Positions 43,941 through 52,055 of a stretch of DNA of 64,000 nucleotides are shown piece after piece. The notes under the pieces were generated by a model. It was given only the letters and a program-made list of their open reading frames with translations. It searched no databases and was not told where the DNA came from. The DNA lies in NCBI GenBank assembly GCA_025356335.1, contig JANXUF010000022.1, forward strand, positions 1 to 64,000, in the 5' to 3' direction. The position numbers were made by a program, and so were the translations under genes. Each line of letters opens with the position of its first letter. The first letter of the stretch is position 1. Origin of the DNA: Actinomycetes bacterium. Lineage in GTDB: Bacteria; Actinomycetota; Acidimicrobiia; Acidimicrobiales; Ilumatobacteraceae.

Positions 43941-45342
43941 GTACGCCTGCGCGCATGCCGTCACCGTCGATCGGTGTGTGGTCCAGGGGGAGGCGAATGA
44001 CCATCCGGGCGCCGGTCATCGGGGCGATCGTGCCGTCCGTGGCGGCGATCGTTCCGCCGTGCATCGAAATGATGTCACGCACGATGGCCAGTCCGAGCCC
44101 GCTCCCTCCGTCATCGGTCGCCCGAGCGTCGTCCAGTCGGGTGAAACGTTCGAAGACGTACTCCCGCTTGTCCACCGGAATGCCGCTTCCGTCATCCACG
44201 ACCTCGATCACCGCCTGGTCGTGATCGACGTGCAGTGAGACATCGACCCGCCCGACAGCATGGCGGTCTGCATTGTCGACGAGGTTTCCCACAGCCCGGG
44301 TGAGATGGTCGGCAACGCCGACGACGATGACCGGCGAGGTCGGAACGTCGACGCGATGGACGACCTGGGCGTTCGAGCGCCGCTGGCTCATCGCCTTGCG
44401 GACCGAGCCCGAGAGGTCGAACGCCATGACGACCGTCGCTCTGGCGTCGATCCTCGCCATGCCGAGCAGGTCTCGGACGAGGTGGTCGAGGCGATCGAGT
44501 TCGGCGAGCAGGTCCGGCTCGGCCTCGCGCATCGTCACACCCGCCGGATCGGTCGAGGCGACTTCGATCTGCGTCCTCAGCGATGTCAGCGGACTGCGCA
44601 GTTCGTGGGACGCATCGGCGACGAAACGACGTTGGCGGGACATCGCCTGCTCGACTCTGGCGAGCATCGCGTTCATCGTCGTCGCCAGTTCGCCGATCTC
44701 GTCATCGACGGCGGCAGCCGGCACTCGACGGCTGAGATCCGACTCGCCGATCGACGAGACCTGCGCCGTGATCTGGTGCACTGGACGCAGGGCGCGCTTG
44801 GTCGTCCTCCAGGCAATCAGGCCGACGAGTCCGACCAAAAACGGTAGGGCGATCAGCAGGTCCCGCGTGACTGCCGAGACCGTGCTGTCCGTCGGTTTCA
44901 ACGATTCGCCGGCAAAGACGAATACCGCCTCGCCCGAAATCGTGGCGCTGACGGCTGCCACACGGAACGGCTCGGATGCGCCGTTTCCGAGCCGGCCGAC
45001 CGTGAATACCTGCACCTGCGGCGTCGCCTTCTGCAGTGAGACCGCCGGGCTGTCCTCGGCGTTCTCGGTTCGCGACAGCACGGTGCCGGTCGTCGAGACC
45101 ACCTGGATGAAGGTGTCGGTATCGCCAGGGAAACTCAATGACTGCGGGATGTTCTGCAGTGCGACCACGTCGTTGACGCGGTTGATCGCAGTTTGATCGA
45201 CGGCGTCGGTCAGGCGCGTCCGCAGGATCGACACGAATGCCGCTGCGCCGAAGCCGAAGGCACCAGCGACAACCAGCATCGCGACCGCAGTGGTGCGGGC
45301 ACGTACCGACCGAGGAAGGAGGAATCGTGGCTTATGCGGCAT
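43906..45342 (-). CDS. Sensor histidine kinase
   Basis: A 478-residue membrane kinase: membrane segment at about 20-40, an extracytoplasmic sensor of about 125 residues, a second segment near 168-185, then HAMP (RPVHQITAQVSSIGESDLSRRVP). The HisKA H-box is FVADASHELRSPLTSLRTQ with the phospho-acceptor His, followed by the N-box AVGNLVDNADRHAVG, G1 VVDDGSGIP, the F-box FERFTR and G2 GGSGLGLAIV. ATG 45342 overlaps the regulator gene by 11 bp; an in-frame upstream start at 45369 exists. The signal is unknown. Confidence 0.92.
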   Translation of the reverse strand: MPHKPRFLLPRSVRARTTAVAMLVVAGAFGFGAAAFVSILRTRLTDAVDQTAINRVNDVVALQNIPQSLSFPGDTDTFIQVVSTTGTVLSRTENAEDSPAVSLQKATPQVQVFTVGRLGNGASEPFRVAAVSATISGEAVFVFAGESLKPTDSTVSAVTRDLLIALPFLVGLVGLIAWRTTKRALRPVHQITAQVSSIGESDLSRRVPAAAVDDEIGELATTMNAMLARVEQAMSRQRRFVADASHELRSPLTSLRTQIEVASTDPAGVTMREAEPDLLAELDRLDHLVRDLLGMARIDARATVVMAFDLSGSVRKAMSQRRSNAQVVHRVDVPTSPVIVVGVADHLTRAVGNLVDNADRHAVGRVDVSLHVDHDQAVIEVVDDGSGIPVDKREYVFERFTRLDDARATDDGGSGLGLAIVRDIISMHGGTIAATDGTIAPMTGARMVIRLPLDHTPIDGDGMRAGVLTSERRGATAG

Positions 45343-46009
45343 CCGCGACGAGACGGTAGCCGGAGCCACGTACCGTGCGGAGGCTGTTCCGCTCGAAGTC
45401 CTTGTCGATCTTGCGGCGCAGATTGGAGATATGGACTTCGACGTTGTTCGGGGCGCCGTCGAAAGCGAAATCCCAGGCGTGAGCCAGCAGGTCCGACTTC
45501 GAGACGACCTCGGACTGACGGCGGGCGAGATACTCCAGAATCGAGAACTCCTTGGCCGTCAATTCGATCTCCCGGCCGTCACGTCGCACCGAGCGAGTCG
45601 CCGGATCGATCTGGATATCGCCGACGCTGAGCACGCTCGGACGCTCGCGGCTCCCCCGGCGGAGCAGGGCCCGAAGCCTGGCTTCGAGAACGACGAAGGA
45701 GAACGGCTTCGACAGGAAGTCGTCGGCTCCTGTGTCGAGCGCCTCTGCCTCGTCGAGTTCGCCGTCCTTGGCGGTCAGCATCAGGATCGGCGTCCAATTG
45801 CCCTTTTCGCGGAGCTCGGCGCACACCTGGAAGCCGTTGACACCCGGCAGCATGATGTCGAGGACAATGGCGTCATAGGGGTGTTCGCCGGCGAGCCACA
45901 GCGCCTGCTTGCCGTCCATGGCGATGTCGACCGCAAACCCGGCAAGCTCCAAACCACGGCGCAATGCGGCGGCGAGGCGCTTTTCATCTTCAACAACGAG
46001 CAGTCTCAT
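45332..46009 (-). CDS. OmpR-family response regulator
   Basis: A 225-residue regulator. The receiver has the acidic pair VVEDEKR, acceptor Asp in DAIVLDIMLPGVNG, Thr in LMLTAKD and Lys in FLSKPFSF. The winged-helix domain (about 125-222) has ATRSVRRDGREIELTAKEF, LEYLARRQSEVVSKSDLLAH, NNVEVHISNLRRKID and RTVRGSGYRLV. ATG 46009 starts exactly at the receiver strand MRLLVVEDE. Three CTGAAG repeats just upstream (46033-46069) are candidate self-binding sites. Confidence 0.93.
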   Translation of the reverse strand: MRLLVVEDEKRLAAALRRGLELAGFAVDIAMDGKQALWLAGEHPYDAIVLDIMLPGVNGFQVCAELREKGNWTPILMLTAKDGELDEAEALDTGADDFLSKPFSFVVLEARLRALLRRGSRERPSVLSVGDIQIDPATRSVRRDGREIELTAKEFSILEYLARRQSEVVSKSDLLAHAWDFAFDGAPNNVEVHISNLRRKIDKDFERNSLRTVRGSGYRLVADAA

Positions 46010-46032
46010 GCCACGAGTTTGCTCCCGATGGA

Positions 46033-46069
46033 CTGAAGTGATCCTGAAGATTACCCCATTTTCCTGAAG
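46033..46069. promoter_or_regulatory. CTGAAG direct repeats upstream of the response regulator
   Basis: CTGAAG occurs at 46033-46038, 46044-46049 and 46064-46069; the first two starts are 11 bp apart and the next 20 bp, about one and two helix turns. OmpR-family regulators often bind direct repeats with this phasing. Confidence 0.45.
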
Positions 46070-46175
46070 GGATGCTGAGCTGAGCAGATCGTCAGCCCGG
46101 CGACGGTCGGTGCCAGGGCTCCACCGCGGAGTCCTGCGGATGGTCACAGGGTCGTTGACGTGCCATGCTCCATCG

Positions 46176-47006
46176 GTGAGCAATGACACAGAGCCCCCGA
46201 TCAGCGACGATCAAACCGGCGCCCGTCTGACCGCATCGTCGCCCCGCAGCATCGTCGAACGCATCAAAATCGACATCCTCTCCGTGTGGGCATGGTTCAT
46301 CCTCGGGCTCGTCGTGGCGCTCTGGCTCCCGATGGTGGCCGTGATCCGCCTGGTTACTGCACCGTTCGACAAGGGCAGGTACTACGCAGGTTTCATGTTC
46401 CGCAAGCTCGCGGTCGCCCACCAGATGTTGAATCCGCTGTGGAAGTTCGAGGTCACCGGCACGCCGCCGAAGGATCCCCGGCATCCCTATGTCGTCTGCT
46501 CGAACCATGAATCGTTCGTCGACATCCTGCTACTGAGCCATCTTCCATTCGAGATGAAGTGGCTCTCGAAGGTCGAGATCACCCGTATCCCGGTGCTTGG
46601 CTGGATGATGAAGATGGCCGGCGATATCCCGTTGACCCGCGGGGTCGGGTCCAGCGCGATGGACGCCATGGCACAATGCGCAGATCGCCTGGACAAGCAT
46701 GTGTCGGTGATGATCTTCCCGGAAGGGACGAGGTCGTTCACCGGCGAACTCGGCAAATTCAAGAACGGTGCCTTTCGTCTGGCGATCGAGAAGCAGGTGC
46801 CGATCCTTCCTGTCGCCGTATGCGGCACGCACACAGCGTTGCGCAAACACAACTGGCGTTTCGGAGAATGCCATGCAGAAGCACGGATGCTTGCCCCGAT
46901 CTCGACCGTCGGGATGACCCAGAAGGACTATCCACAGCTGCGTGATCAGGTCCGATCGATCATCGCAGCCGAACTGGAGACGATGAAATCGTCCCGATGC
47001 CGATGA
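46176..47006 (+). CDS. 1-acyl-glycerol-3-phosphate acyltransferase (PlsC-like)
   Basis: A 276-residue membrane acyltransferase. An N-terminal helix (AWFILGLVVALWLPMVAVIRLV) precedes the catalytic block I CSNHESFVDILLL (H-x4-D), block II/III DIPLTRG and IFPEGTRSFTGELGKFKNGAF, and block IV VPILPVAVCGT. It adds the second acyl chain to lysophosphatidic acid or a related lipid. I place the start at GTG 46176; ATG 46140 is the alternative. Confidence 0.87.
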   Translation: MSNDTEPPISDDQTGARLTASSPRSIVERIKIDILSVWAWFILGLVVALWLPMVAVIRLVTAPFDKGRYYAGFMFRKLAVAHQMLNPLWKFEVTGTPPKDPRHPYVVCSNHESFVDILLLSHLPFEMKWLSKVEITRIPVLGWMMKMAGDIPLTRGVGSSAMDAMAQCADRLDKHVSVMIFPEGTRSFTGELGKFKNGAFRLAIEKQVPILPVAVCGTHTALRKHNWRFGECHAEARMLAPISTVGMTQKDYPQLRDQVRSIIAAELETMKSSRCR

Positions 47007-47177
47007 AAACCATCCGGACCACGACCGAACGATCCGCGTCGCGGCGTCGGGCCCTCGACGAAACCGGGTGACGATTTCGGCGTCAGCCATAGCGAGTGGG
47101 TAGTGTCAAGTGCCGAAACCAGCCCCGATCATTCGCTCGGGCGGCGCGACGCGTCGTCACGGAGCGAGAGGATACGC

Positions 47178-48884
47178 ATGACGACAATCGACACGCGAAC
47201 AGAAGCACTCGCAGCGACAGAACCATCGGCGGCAGCGCGCTCCCTGTCCGACATCGCTGCATGGATCACGACCACCGACCACAAACGAATCGGGCGGATG
47301 TTCGTCGGTGTCTCGCTGTTGCTGATGCTGGGCGTCGGCGTCATCGGCGGGCTGATCGGCCTCGAGCGCATCAACCCGAACGGCTACGTGCTCGACAGCG
47401 GGGCATTCCAACAACTCTTTTCGCTGCTCAGGGTCGGATTGGCATTCTTCGTCGTGCTGCCACTCACCATCGGCCTGGCAATGGCGATCGTCCCGCTGCA
47501 GGTCGGCGCCCGTTCGATCGCCTTTCCGCGGGCGGCCCTCCTCGGTTTCTGGAGCTGGCTGTTCGGGAGTGGCCTGATCATTTTCTCGCTCGCCGGCAAC
47601 GGTGGACCTGGCGGTGGCAAGCCGCACCTCGTCGACCTCTACCTCGGCGGGGTCGTGCTGGCGATTGCCGGGCTCGTCATCGCCGCCTCGACGATCGCTG
47701 CGACCGTGCTCACCACGAGGGCACCAGGTCTGACGCTCAAACGGGTGCCACTGTTTTCCTACTCGGCGCTCGTCGGCTGCGTCGCCATCGCGCTGACGCT
47801 TCCAGTGCTGGCGGCAGCGACCGTGCTCGTCCTCGTGGACCATCTCTACGCACGATCGACCTTCGGTGGCAACGCCGGCGTGCTGCAGTGGACCGGATGG
47901 GGACTCAGCGCACCGGCGATGCTCGTCTATTCGCTGCCGCTCCTCGGGGCGATCCCCGACTCCATCTCCACGCTCGCCCGCCGCCATCTGTTGCAGCGGC
48001 CGATCCTGCGGATCGGCGTCGGCCTTGCTGCCGTTTCGGCTGCCGCTGCGGTGACGCAGACGGCACTGACCCTGCCCGCCAGACGACACTCGTTCAAGAC
48101 CTGGGAGAACTTCCTCGGGGCGATGGTCCGCTATATCAAGGACACGACCCCGTGGTTGCTGTTCGGGGCACTTCCGATCCTCGGGGTATTGATCGTCGTC
48201 GGCCTGACTGGCAAGACGATGGCCACGCCGAAGCTCAGCGTCAAGGTACTGCTCAGCGCAGCAACCCAGTTCAACCTCATCGGCGGCGCGCTGCTGATGG
48301 CCGGATTCGCCTTGCACGCTGTCGGTGACATCGCTCCGATCAAGCTCGCCGGCACCGTCTACGAGGAGGGCGTCAGCATTCTCGTCGGCTACTCCGTCGT
48401 CCTGCTGGCGCTCGGCGCACTGACGTTCTGGGGACCGAAGCTCTGGGGTCGCAGGATCGACGACAAGAAAGCGTTGCCATTGGTGCTGCTCGGTGCCGGC
48501 GGTACCGTCCTGGCCTCGGTCCCGATGATCATCCTCGGGTTCATGAAGCAGCCCGGCTACTCCGCAGGCGGCTTCGACAAGCAATCCGCAACAGGCGTGC
48601 TCAACGCCCTGAGCATGGCCGGCCACGCGCTGATGCTGGCGACGGTGGGGTTGTTCGTGCTCGTGGCGCTGATGTCGTTCACCAAGGGTGAGCTCGCCGG
48701 TGACGATCCCTACGACGGCCAGACGTTCGAGTGGATGACATCCTCGCCGCCGCCGGTCGAGAACTTCGCCGTGGCCCCGACCGCTTCGTCCTCGCACCCG
48801 CTGACGGATTTGAAGCCTGACGGATTGAACGCACCGGCCAGGACACAGACTGCCAAGCCCGCACAGACAGGGGCGCTCAGATGA
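47178..48884 (+). CDS. Ligand-less cytochrome c oxidase subunit I homologue
   Basis: A 568-residue polytopic protein that aligns along its length with the CtaD of this operon. The entry motif TTDHKRIGRMF, the VPLQVGARSIAFPRAALLGFW block and the exit motif TFEWMTSSPPPVENF are kept. Every metal-ligand site is changed: FTMHATTM becomes SLLRVGLAF, FGHPEVY becomes WGLSAPAM, the His-His pair of HHMF is absent, and VAHFHYV becomes EEGVSILVG. It cannot bind heme a, heme a3 or CuB as CtaD does, so it is presumably structural, an assembly partner or a new function. ATG 47178 has GAGAGGA upstream; GTG 47103 is an in-frame alternative. Confidence 0.85.
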   Translation: MTTIDTRTEALAATEPSAAARSLSDIAAWITTTDHKRIGRMFVGVSLLLMLGVGVIGGLIGLERINPNGYVLDSGAFQQLFSLLRVGLAFFVVLPLTIGLAMAIVPLQVGARSIAFPRAALLGFWSWLFGSGLIIFSLAGNGGPGGGKPHLVDLYLGGVVLAIAGLVIAASTIAATVLTTRAPGLTLKRVPLFSYSALVGCVAIALTLPVLAAATVLVLVDHLYARSTFGGNAGVLQWTGWGLSAPAMLVYSLPLLGAIPDSISTLARRHLLQRPILRIGVGLAAVSAAAAVTQTALTLPARRHSFKTWENFLGAMVRYIKDTTPWLLFGALPILGVLIVVGLTGKTMATPKLSVKVLLSAATQFNLIGGALLMAGFALHAVGDIAPIKLAGTVYEEGVSILVGYSVVLLALGALTFWGPKLWGRRIDDKKALPLVLLGAGGTVLASVPMIILGFMKQPGYSAGGFDKQSATGVLNALSMAGHALMLATVGLFVLVALMSFTKGELAGDDPYDGQTFEWMTSSPPPVENFAVAPTASSSHPLTDLKPDGLNAPARTQTAKPAQTGALR

Positions 48885-49480
48885 TCGCACTCCCCGCCGC
48901 TCCGGCGCCGGCCCCCAAGCGCCAACTCTTCGTCGGCACTGCGCTGATCAGCGCGGCGATCGCCATGTTCTTCGGCGGCATGCTGGCGATCTTCCTGAAG
49001 TTGCGCGACGCCTCCCCGCTCGCGCCGAACGTCACCAAGCGTCCGAGCCACGTCTGGCTGCCGAAGGGCGTCGAGATCCCACAGGTGCCGTCCAACATCA
49101 TGCTGATCACGCTGGCCTTTGCCTGTGTGCTCATCACGGGGGCGATCGTCTCCGCAAAGCAGGACAACCACACGAGTACGGCGCTGATGCTGTTCCTCTG
49201 CGCGATCATGGCGATTGCCACCATCAATGCCCAGGCGCTGGTCTACAAACGGATGGCGATGTCGCTGCGCGGCGGTACCTACGAGGTGCTCTTCTACACG
49301 ATCACCGGCGCGTTCCTCGTTTGTCTCATCGGTGCACTCGCATACAGCCTGACGACGGCCTTTCGATATCTCGGGGGCAGAACCAAGGACCATGATGTCC
49401 TGATTTCACTGGCAACATACTGGTACGTGATCACCGCCGTGTTCACGGTGATCTGGTTCGTGATCTACGTGACGAAGTAG
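48881..49480 (+). CDS. Subunit III-like membrane protein (degenerate CtaE paralogue)
   Basis: A 199-residue protein with five membrane segments. It parallels the last five helices of the CtaE encoded downstream: VPSNIMLITLAFACVLITGA aligns to the helix after VPFTSVSSF; YEVLFYTITGAFLVCLIGAL to SFYTLTGFHGVHVTVGII; and ATYWYVITAVFTVIWFVIYV to GLYWHFVDIIWIVIFTLVYL. The polar residues usual in subunit III (Glu of FEFTEF, His of GFHGVH, His-Asp of WHFVD) are replaced. ATG 48881 overlaps the previous stop (ATGA), so it is probably the partner of the ligand-less subunit I. Confidence 0.72.
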   Translation: MIALPAAPAPAPKRQLFVGTALISAAIAMFFGGMLAIFLKLRDASPLAPNVTKRPSHVWLPKGVEIPQVPSNIMLITLAFACVLITGAIVSAKQDNHTSTALMLFLCAIMAIATINAQALVYKRMAMSLRGGTYEVLFYTITGAFLVCLIGALAYSLTTAFRYLGGRTKDHDVLISLATYWYVITAVFTVIWFVIYVTK

Positions 49481-49486
49481 GGACAG

Positions 49487-50659
49487 ATGCTGACGCAAGG
49501 AACGAAACTCTTCGGCGGACTCTCCGCCGCCGCCCTCATCGGACTGCTCGTCTACGGGTTCACGCGCAACTTCACGGACATCGGCGGCATCAGCCTGTGG
49601 TTCCTGCTTGGCGTGCTCGTGTTGTTCACCGCTGTCTCAGCGCTGACCCATGACGCCAACATCTCGGCAATGGACGACGCCGCGGTTCGTACGGCCCCGA
49701 ACACACTCGCGCCGGCCTCGCCGAGCATGTGGCCGGTCGTTGCTGCGGCCGGTGGCGCACTGGTTACCGTCGGCGTCGTGACCGACAAGCGATACTTCAT
49801 CGCCGGGATCATCGTTGTCGCCGTCGCCCTGTTCGAATGGACCGTCGCAGCGTGGGCCGACAGGGCATCAGCCGACACAGCGTTCAACGGCGCCGTGCGT
49901 GCCGAGCTCCTCAACCCGCTCGAGTTCCCGTTCGGCGCCGCGCTCGGCCTCGGCGTGCTGGTGTTCAGCTTCAGTCGCTTGATGCTGACGTCCAACAGCA
50001 ATGTGGCGCCGGTCTTCTTCGGCCTCTTCGGAGCAGTGATCCTCTTCGGTGGCCTGGTGATCGCACTCATGCCGAATCTGCGCAAGGGCGCAGTCGTCGG
50101 GGTGCTCAGCGTTGCCTCGCTCGGCGTTGCCGGCGTTGGCGTGTGGGCTGCCGGCAACGGGCAGAACGCAAAATTAACCGCCGATCACACCGAGGCGCTT
50201 GCCTACAAGAAGGACGGCCCGAGCTGCGGACCGACCGAGGACAAGGCCAAGGACGAGAAGCCGGACGGCGCTGTCGCTGCCAAGTCGAGCACGACCGGAA
50301 CGTTCACCTACAACGCCGACGGCACGCTGACGCTCCATCAGTTCAGCGGGACTCTGCCGGACTCCGCATTGACCGTCGATCGCGGTAACACGACGAACGT
50401 CCTGTTCAAGAATGATCATCCTGGTGCGTACAGGCTGCGGATCTACGGCGGTCTCGAACCGGTCGCCCCGGAGCAGAAGGATGCCGCCGGCAACGTGCTC
50501 AAGAAAGCGGTGCAGTTCTGCACGTCGCTGATCCCCGCCGGCAAGACGCAGTTGCTGACATTCAAGCTGAACCACCTGCCGCTGTACGCCAACGACAACT
50601 TCTACGCCGAGGTCCCCGGAGCATCACCGGCCGCCAAGGTCGAAGTCGTGGTCCCGTGA
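49487..50659 (+). CDS. Multi-pass membrane protein with C-terminal cupredoxin-like domain
   Basis: A 390-residue protein with about seven membrane segments in the first 230 residues and an extracytoplasmic tail of about 155. The tail has cupredoxin-style strands (GTFTYNADGTLTLHQFSGTL, TTNVLFKNDHPGAYRLRIYG, KKAVQFCTSLIPAGKTQLLTFKL). A Cys (QFC) and a His (NHLPLY) are present, but the classic H...C-x-H-x-M copper site is not clear. It lies between the degenerate subunits and ctaC and may take part in copper or electron handling for the oxidase. I do not recognise a named family. Confidence 0.65.
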   Translation: MLTQGTKLFGGLSAAALIGLLVYGFTRNFTDIGGISLWFLLGVLVLFTAVSALTHDANISAMDDAAVRTAPNTLAPASPSMWPVVAAAGGALVTVGVVTDKRYFIAGIIVVAVALFEWTVAAWADRASADTAFNGAVRAELLNPLEFPFGAALGLGVLVFSFSRLMLTSNSNVAPVFFGLFGAVILFGGLVIALMPNLRKGAVVGVLSVASLGVAGVGVWAAGNGQNAKLTADHTEALAYKKDGPSCGPTEDKAKDEKPDGAVAAKSSTTGTFTYNADGTLTLHQFSGTLPDSALTVDRGNTTNVLFKNDHPGAYRLRIYGGLEPVAPEQKDAAGNVLKKAVQFCTSLIPAGKTQLLTFKLNHLPLYANDNFYAEVPGASPAAKVEVVVP

Positions 50660-50775
50660 CGCGCCAACTTTCCGCAGCTCAGCGCACTGGTGTCCAGCGT
50701 CACCCCGATCGCATTCTGACAAATCGTCAGGAGGGCAGTACCGTTCAGTCCGTGCTCGAAAACTCGGGAGAATCA

Positions 50776-51981
50776 ATGACCCGTCCAGCGTCAGCGCATC
50801 GGCTCCGCCGTCTCGGCACGCCATTGGCGATTGTCGCCGGAACGGTGCTGATGGCTGGATGCGCGAAGAACGAAACGCAGTCGATCTTCACACCGAAGGG
50901 CGACAACGCTCGCAAGATCAACGATCTGCAACGCTTCCCGATGGTCGCTGCGTGCGTCGTCGGAGTCGTCGTTTTCGCCCTCCTCGGGTTTGCGGTGTAC
51001 AAGTTCAAGGATCGTGGCCAGCCGATCCCCGGCCAGGGTCACGGCAACAGCATGATCGAAATCGGCACCGTCGTCGTTTCGGCGGTGCTACTCGGCGTCA
51101 TCGCCGTGCCGACGACACAGACGATCTTCAAGCTTGCCAAGACGAACGACTGCAAGACCGTCGTCAACGTCACCGGCCAGCGGTGGTGGTGGGAGTATTC
51201 CTACCCCGTGCAGGCCGGCATCCCCAAGCCGATCGTCACGTCCGGCGAACTCGTCATACCGACAGGACAGTGCGTGCTGTTGCGGGTCATGAGCCGCGAC
51301 GTCATCCACTCGTACTGGATCCCGGCGCTGAACGGCAAGAAGGACGCAGTCCCAGGCCGAGTCCAGCCGCTACGTCTCGAGGCCGACCATCCCGGCATCT
51401 ACGACGGCCAGTGCACTGAGTTCTGTGGGCTCTCGCACGCCAACATGAAGATGGAAGCCGTCGCCCTCGACGCCGCCGATTTCGCCACGTGGGTCACGAA
51501 GCAGACGACCGACGCAGCACCGACCGCTGCCAAGGTCGACACATCGATGGACAAAGCTGCCGCTGACGGCTTCACCACCTTCTCCCAATGCAGCCGGTGC
51601 CACCAGGTCAGCGGTCGCGTCGATGCGGACGGCAATCCCGTGATCGCCAGAGCCGACCAGAACCTCGTTCCAGGCGCAGCACCAAACCTCACGCACCTGA
51701 TGAGCCGCTCGACCTTCGCCGGCGCAACCTTCGATCTGCTGACACCGGACTGCCGGGCAAATCTGCGCACTGCTTCGCCGGAAGCGTTCGGTGCGCTCTA
51801 CCTGAAGGGCGTGACGCCGGAATGCCTGAATCGCGACACGCTCGAGGCGTGGCTCAGGGACCCGGTTGCATTGAAGCCGATGATGCCGGCGGCAACGGGC
51901 CTCGGCCAGGGAATGCCGAACCTCAAGCTGTCCGAGAATGCGATCGATCAGTTGATCGCCTATCTCGAGACGTTGAAGTGA
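50776..51981 (+). CDS. ctaC: Cytochrome c oxidase subunit II with fused cytochrome c (caa3 type)
   Basis: A 401-residue lipoprotein: lipobox LMAGC near residue 31, two membrane segments (about 55-77 and 100-120), then the cupredoxin domain with GQRWWWEYSYP, SRDVIHSYWIP and the CuA site GQCTEFCGLSHANMKM (C-x3-C-x3-H-x2-M). A cytochrome c domain follows with heme site CSRCH and a likely axial Met in KPMMP. It passes electrons from cytochrome c to heme a of CtaD. ATG 50776 follows GGGAG at proper distance. Confidence 0.95.
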   Translation: MTRPASAHRLRRLGTPLAIVAGTVLMAGCAKNETQSIFTPKGDNARKINDLQRFPMVAACVVGVVVFALLGFAVYKFKDRGQPIPGQGHGNSMIEIGTVVVSAVLLGVIAVPTTQTIFKLAKTNDCKTVVNVTGQRWWWEYSYPVQAGIPKPIVTSGELVIPTGQCVLLRVMSRDVIHSYWIPALNGKKDAVPGRVQPLRLEADHPGIYDGQCTEFCGLSHANMKMEAVALDAADFATWVTKQTTDAAPTAAKVDTSMDKAAADGFTTFSQCSRCHQVSGRVDADGNPVIARADQNLVPGAAPNLTHLMSRSTFAGATFDLLTPDCRANLRTASPEAFGALYLKGVTPECLNRDTLEAWLRDPVALKPMMPAATGLGQGMPNLKLSENAIDQLIAYLETLK

Positions 51982-52055
51982 CCGGGTGCTGCGGCGCATG
52001 GGGCTCTTTGTGACGGCGACGAGATTGCAGGCGGAAGCCATGAGAAAGGACTGAG

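Noticed and set aside
47178..48884. The subunit I homologue as a nitric oxide reductase or cbb3 oxidase
   Set aside because: NorB and CcoN keep the six core histidines; here none of them is found, and the end motifs are those of aa3-type CtaD.
47157..48890. A 577-codon frame antisense to the ligand-less subunit I
   Set aside because: Its composition (Arg/Gln/His/Asp-rich) is that of an antisense shadow; the plus strand has helices aligning with CtaD throughout.
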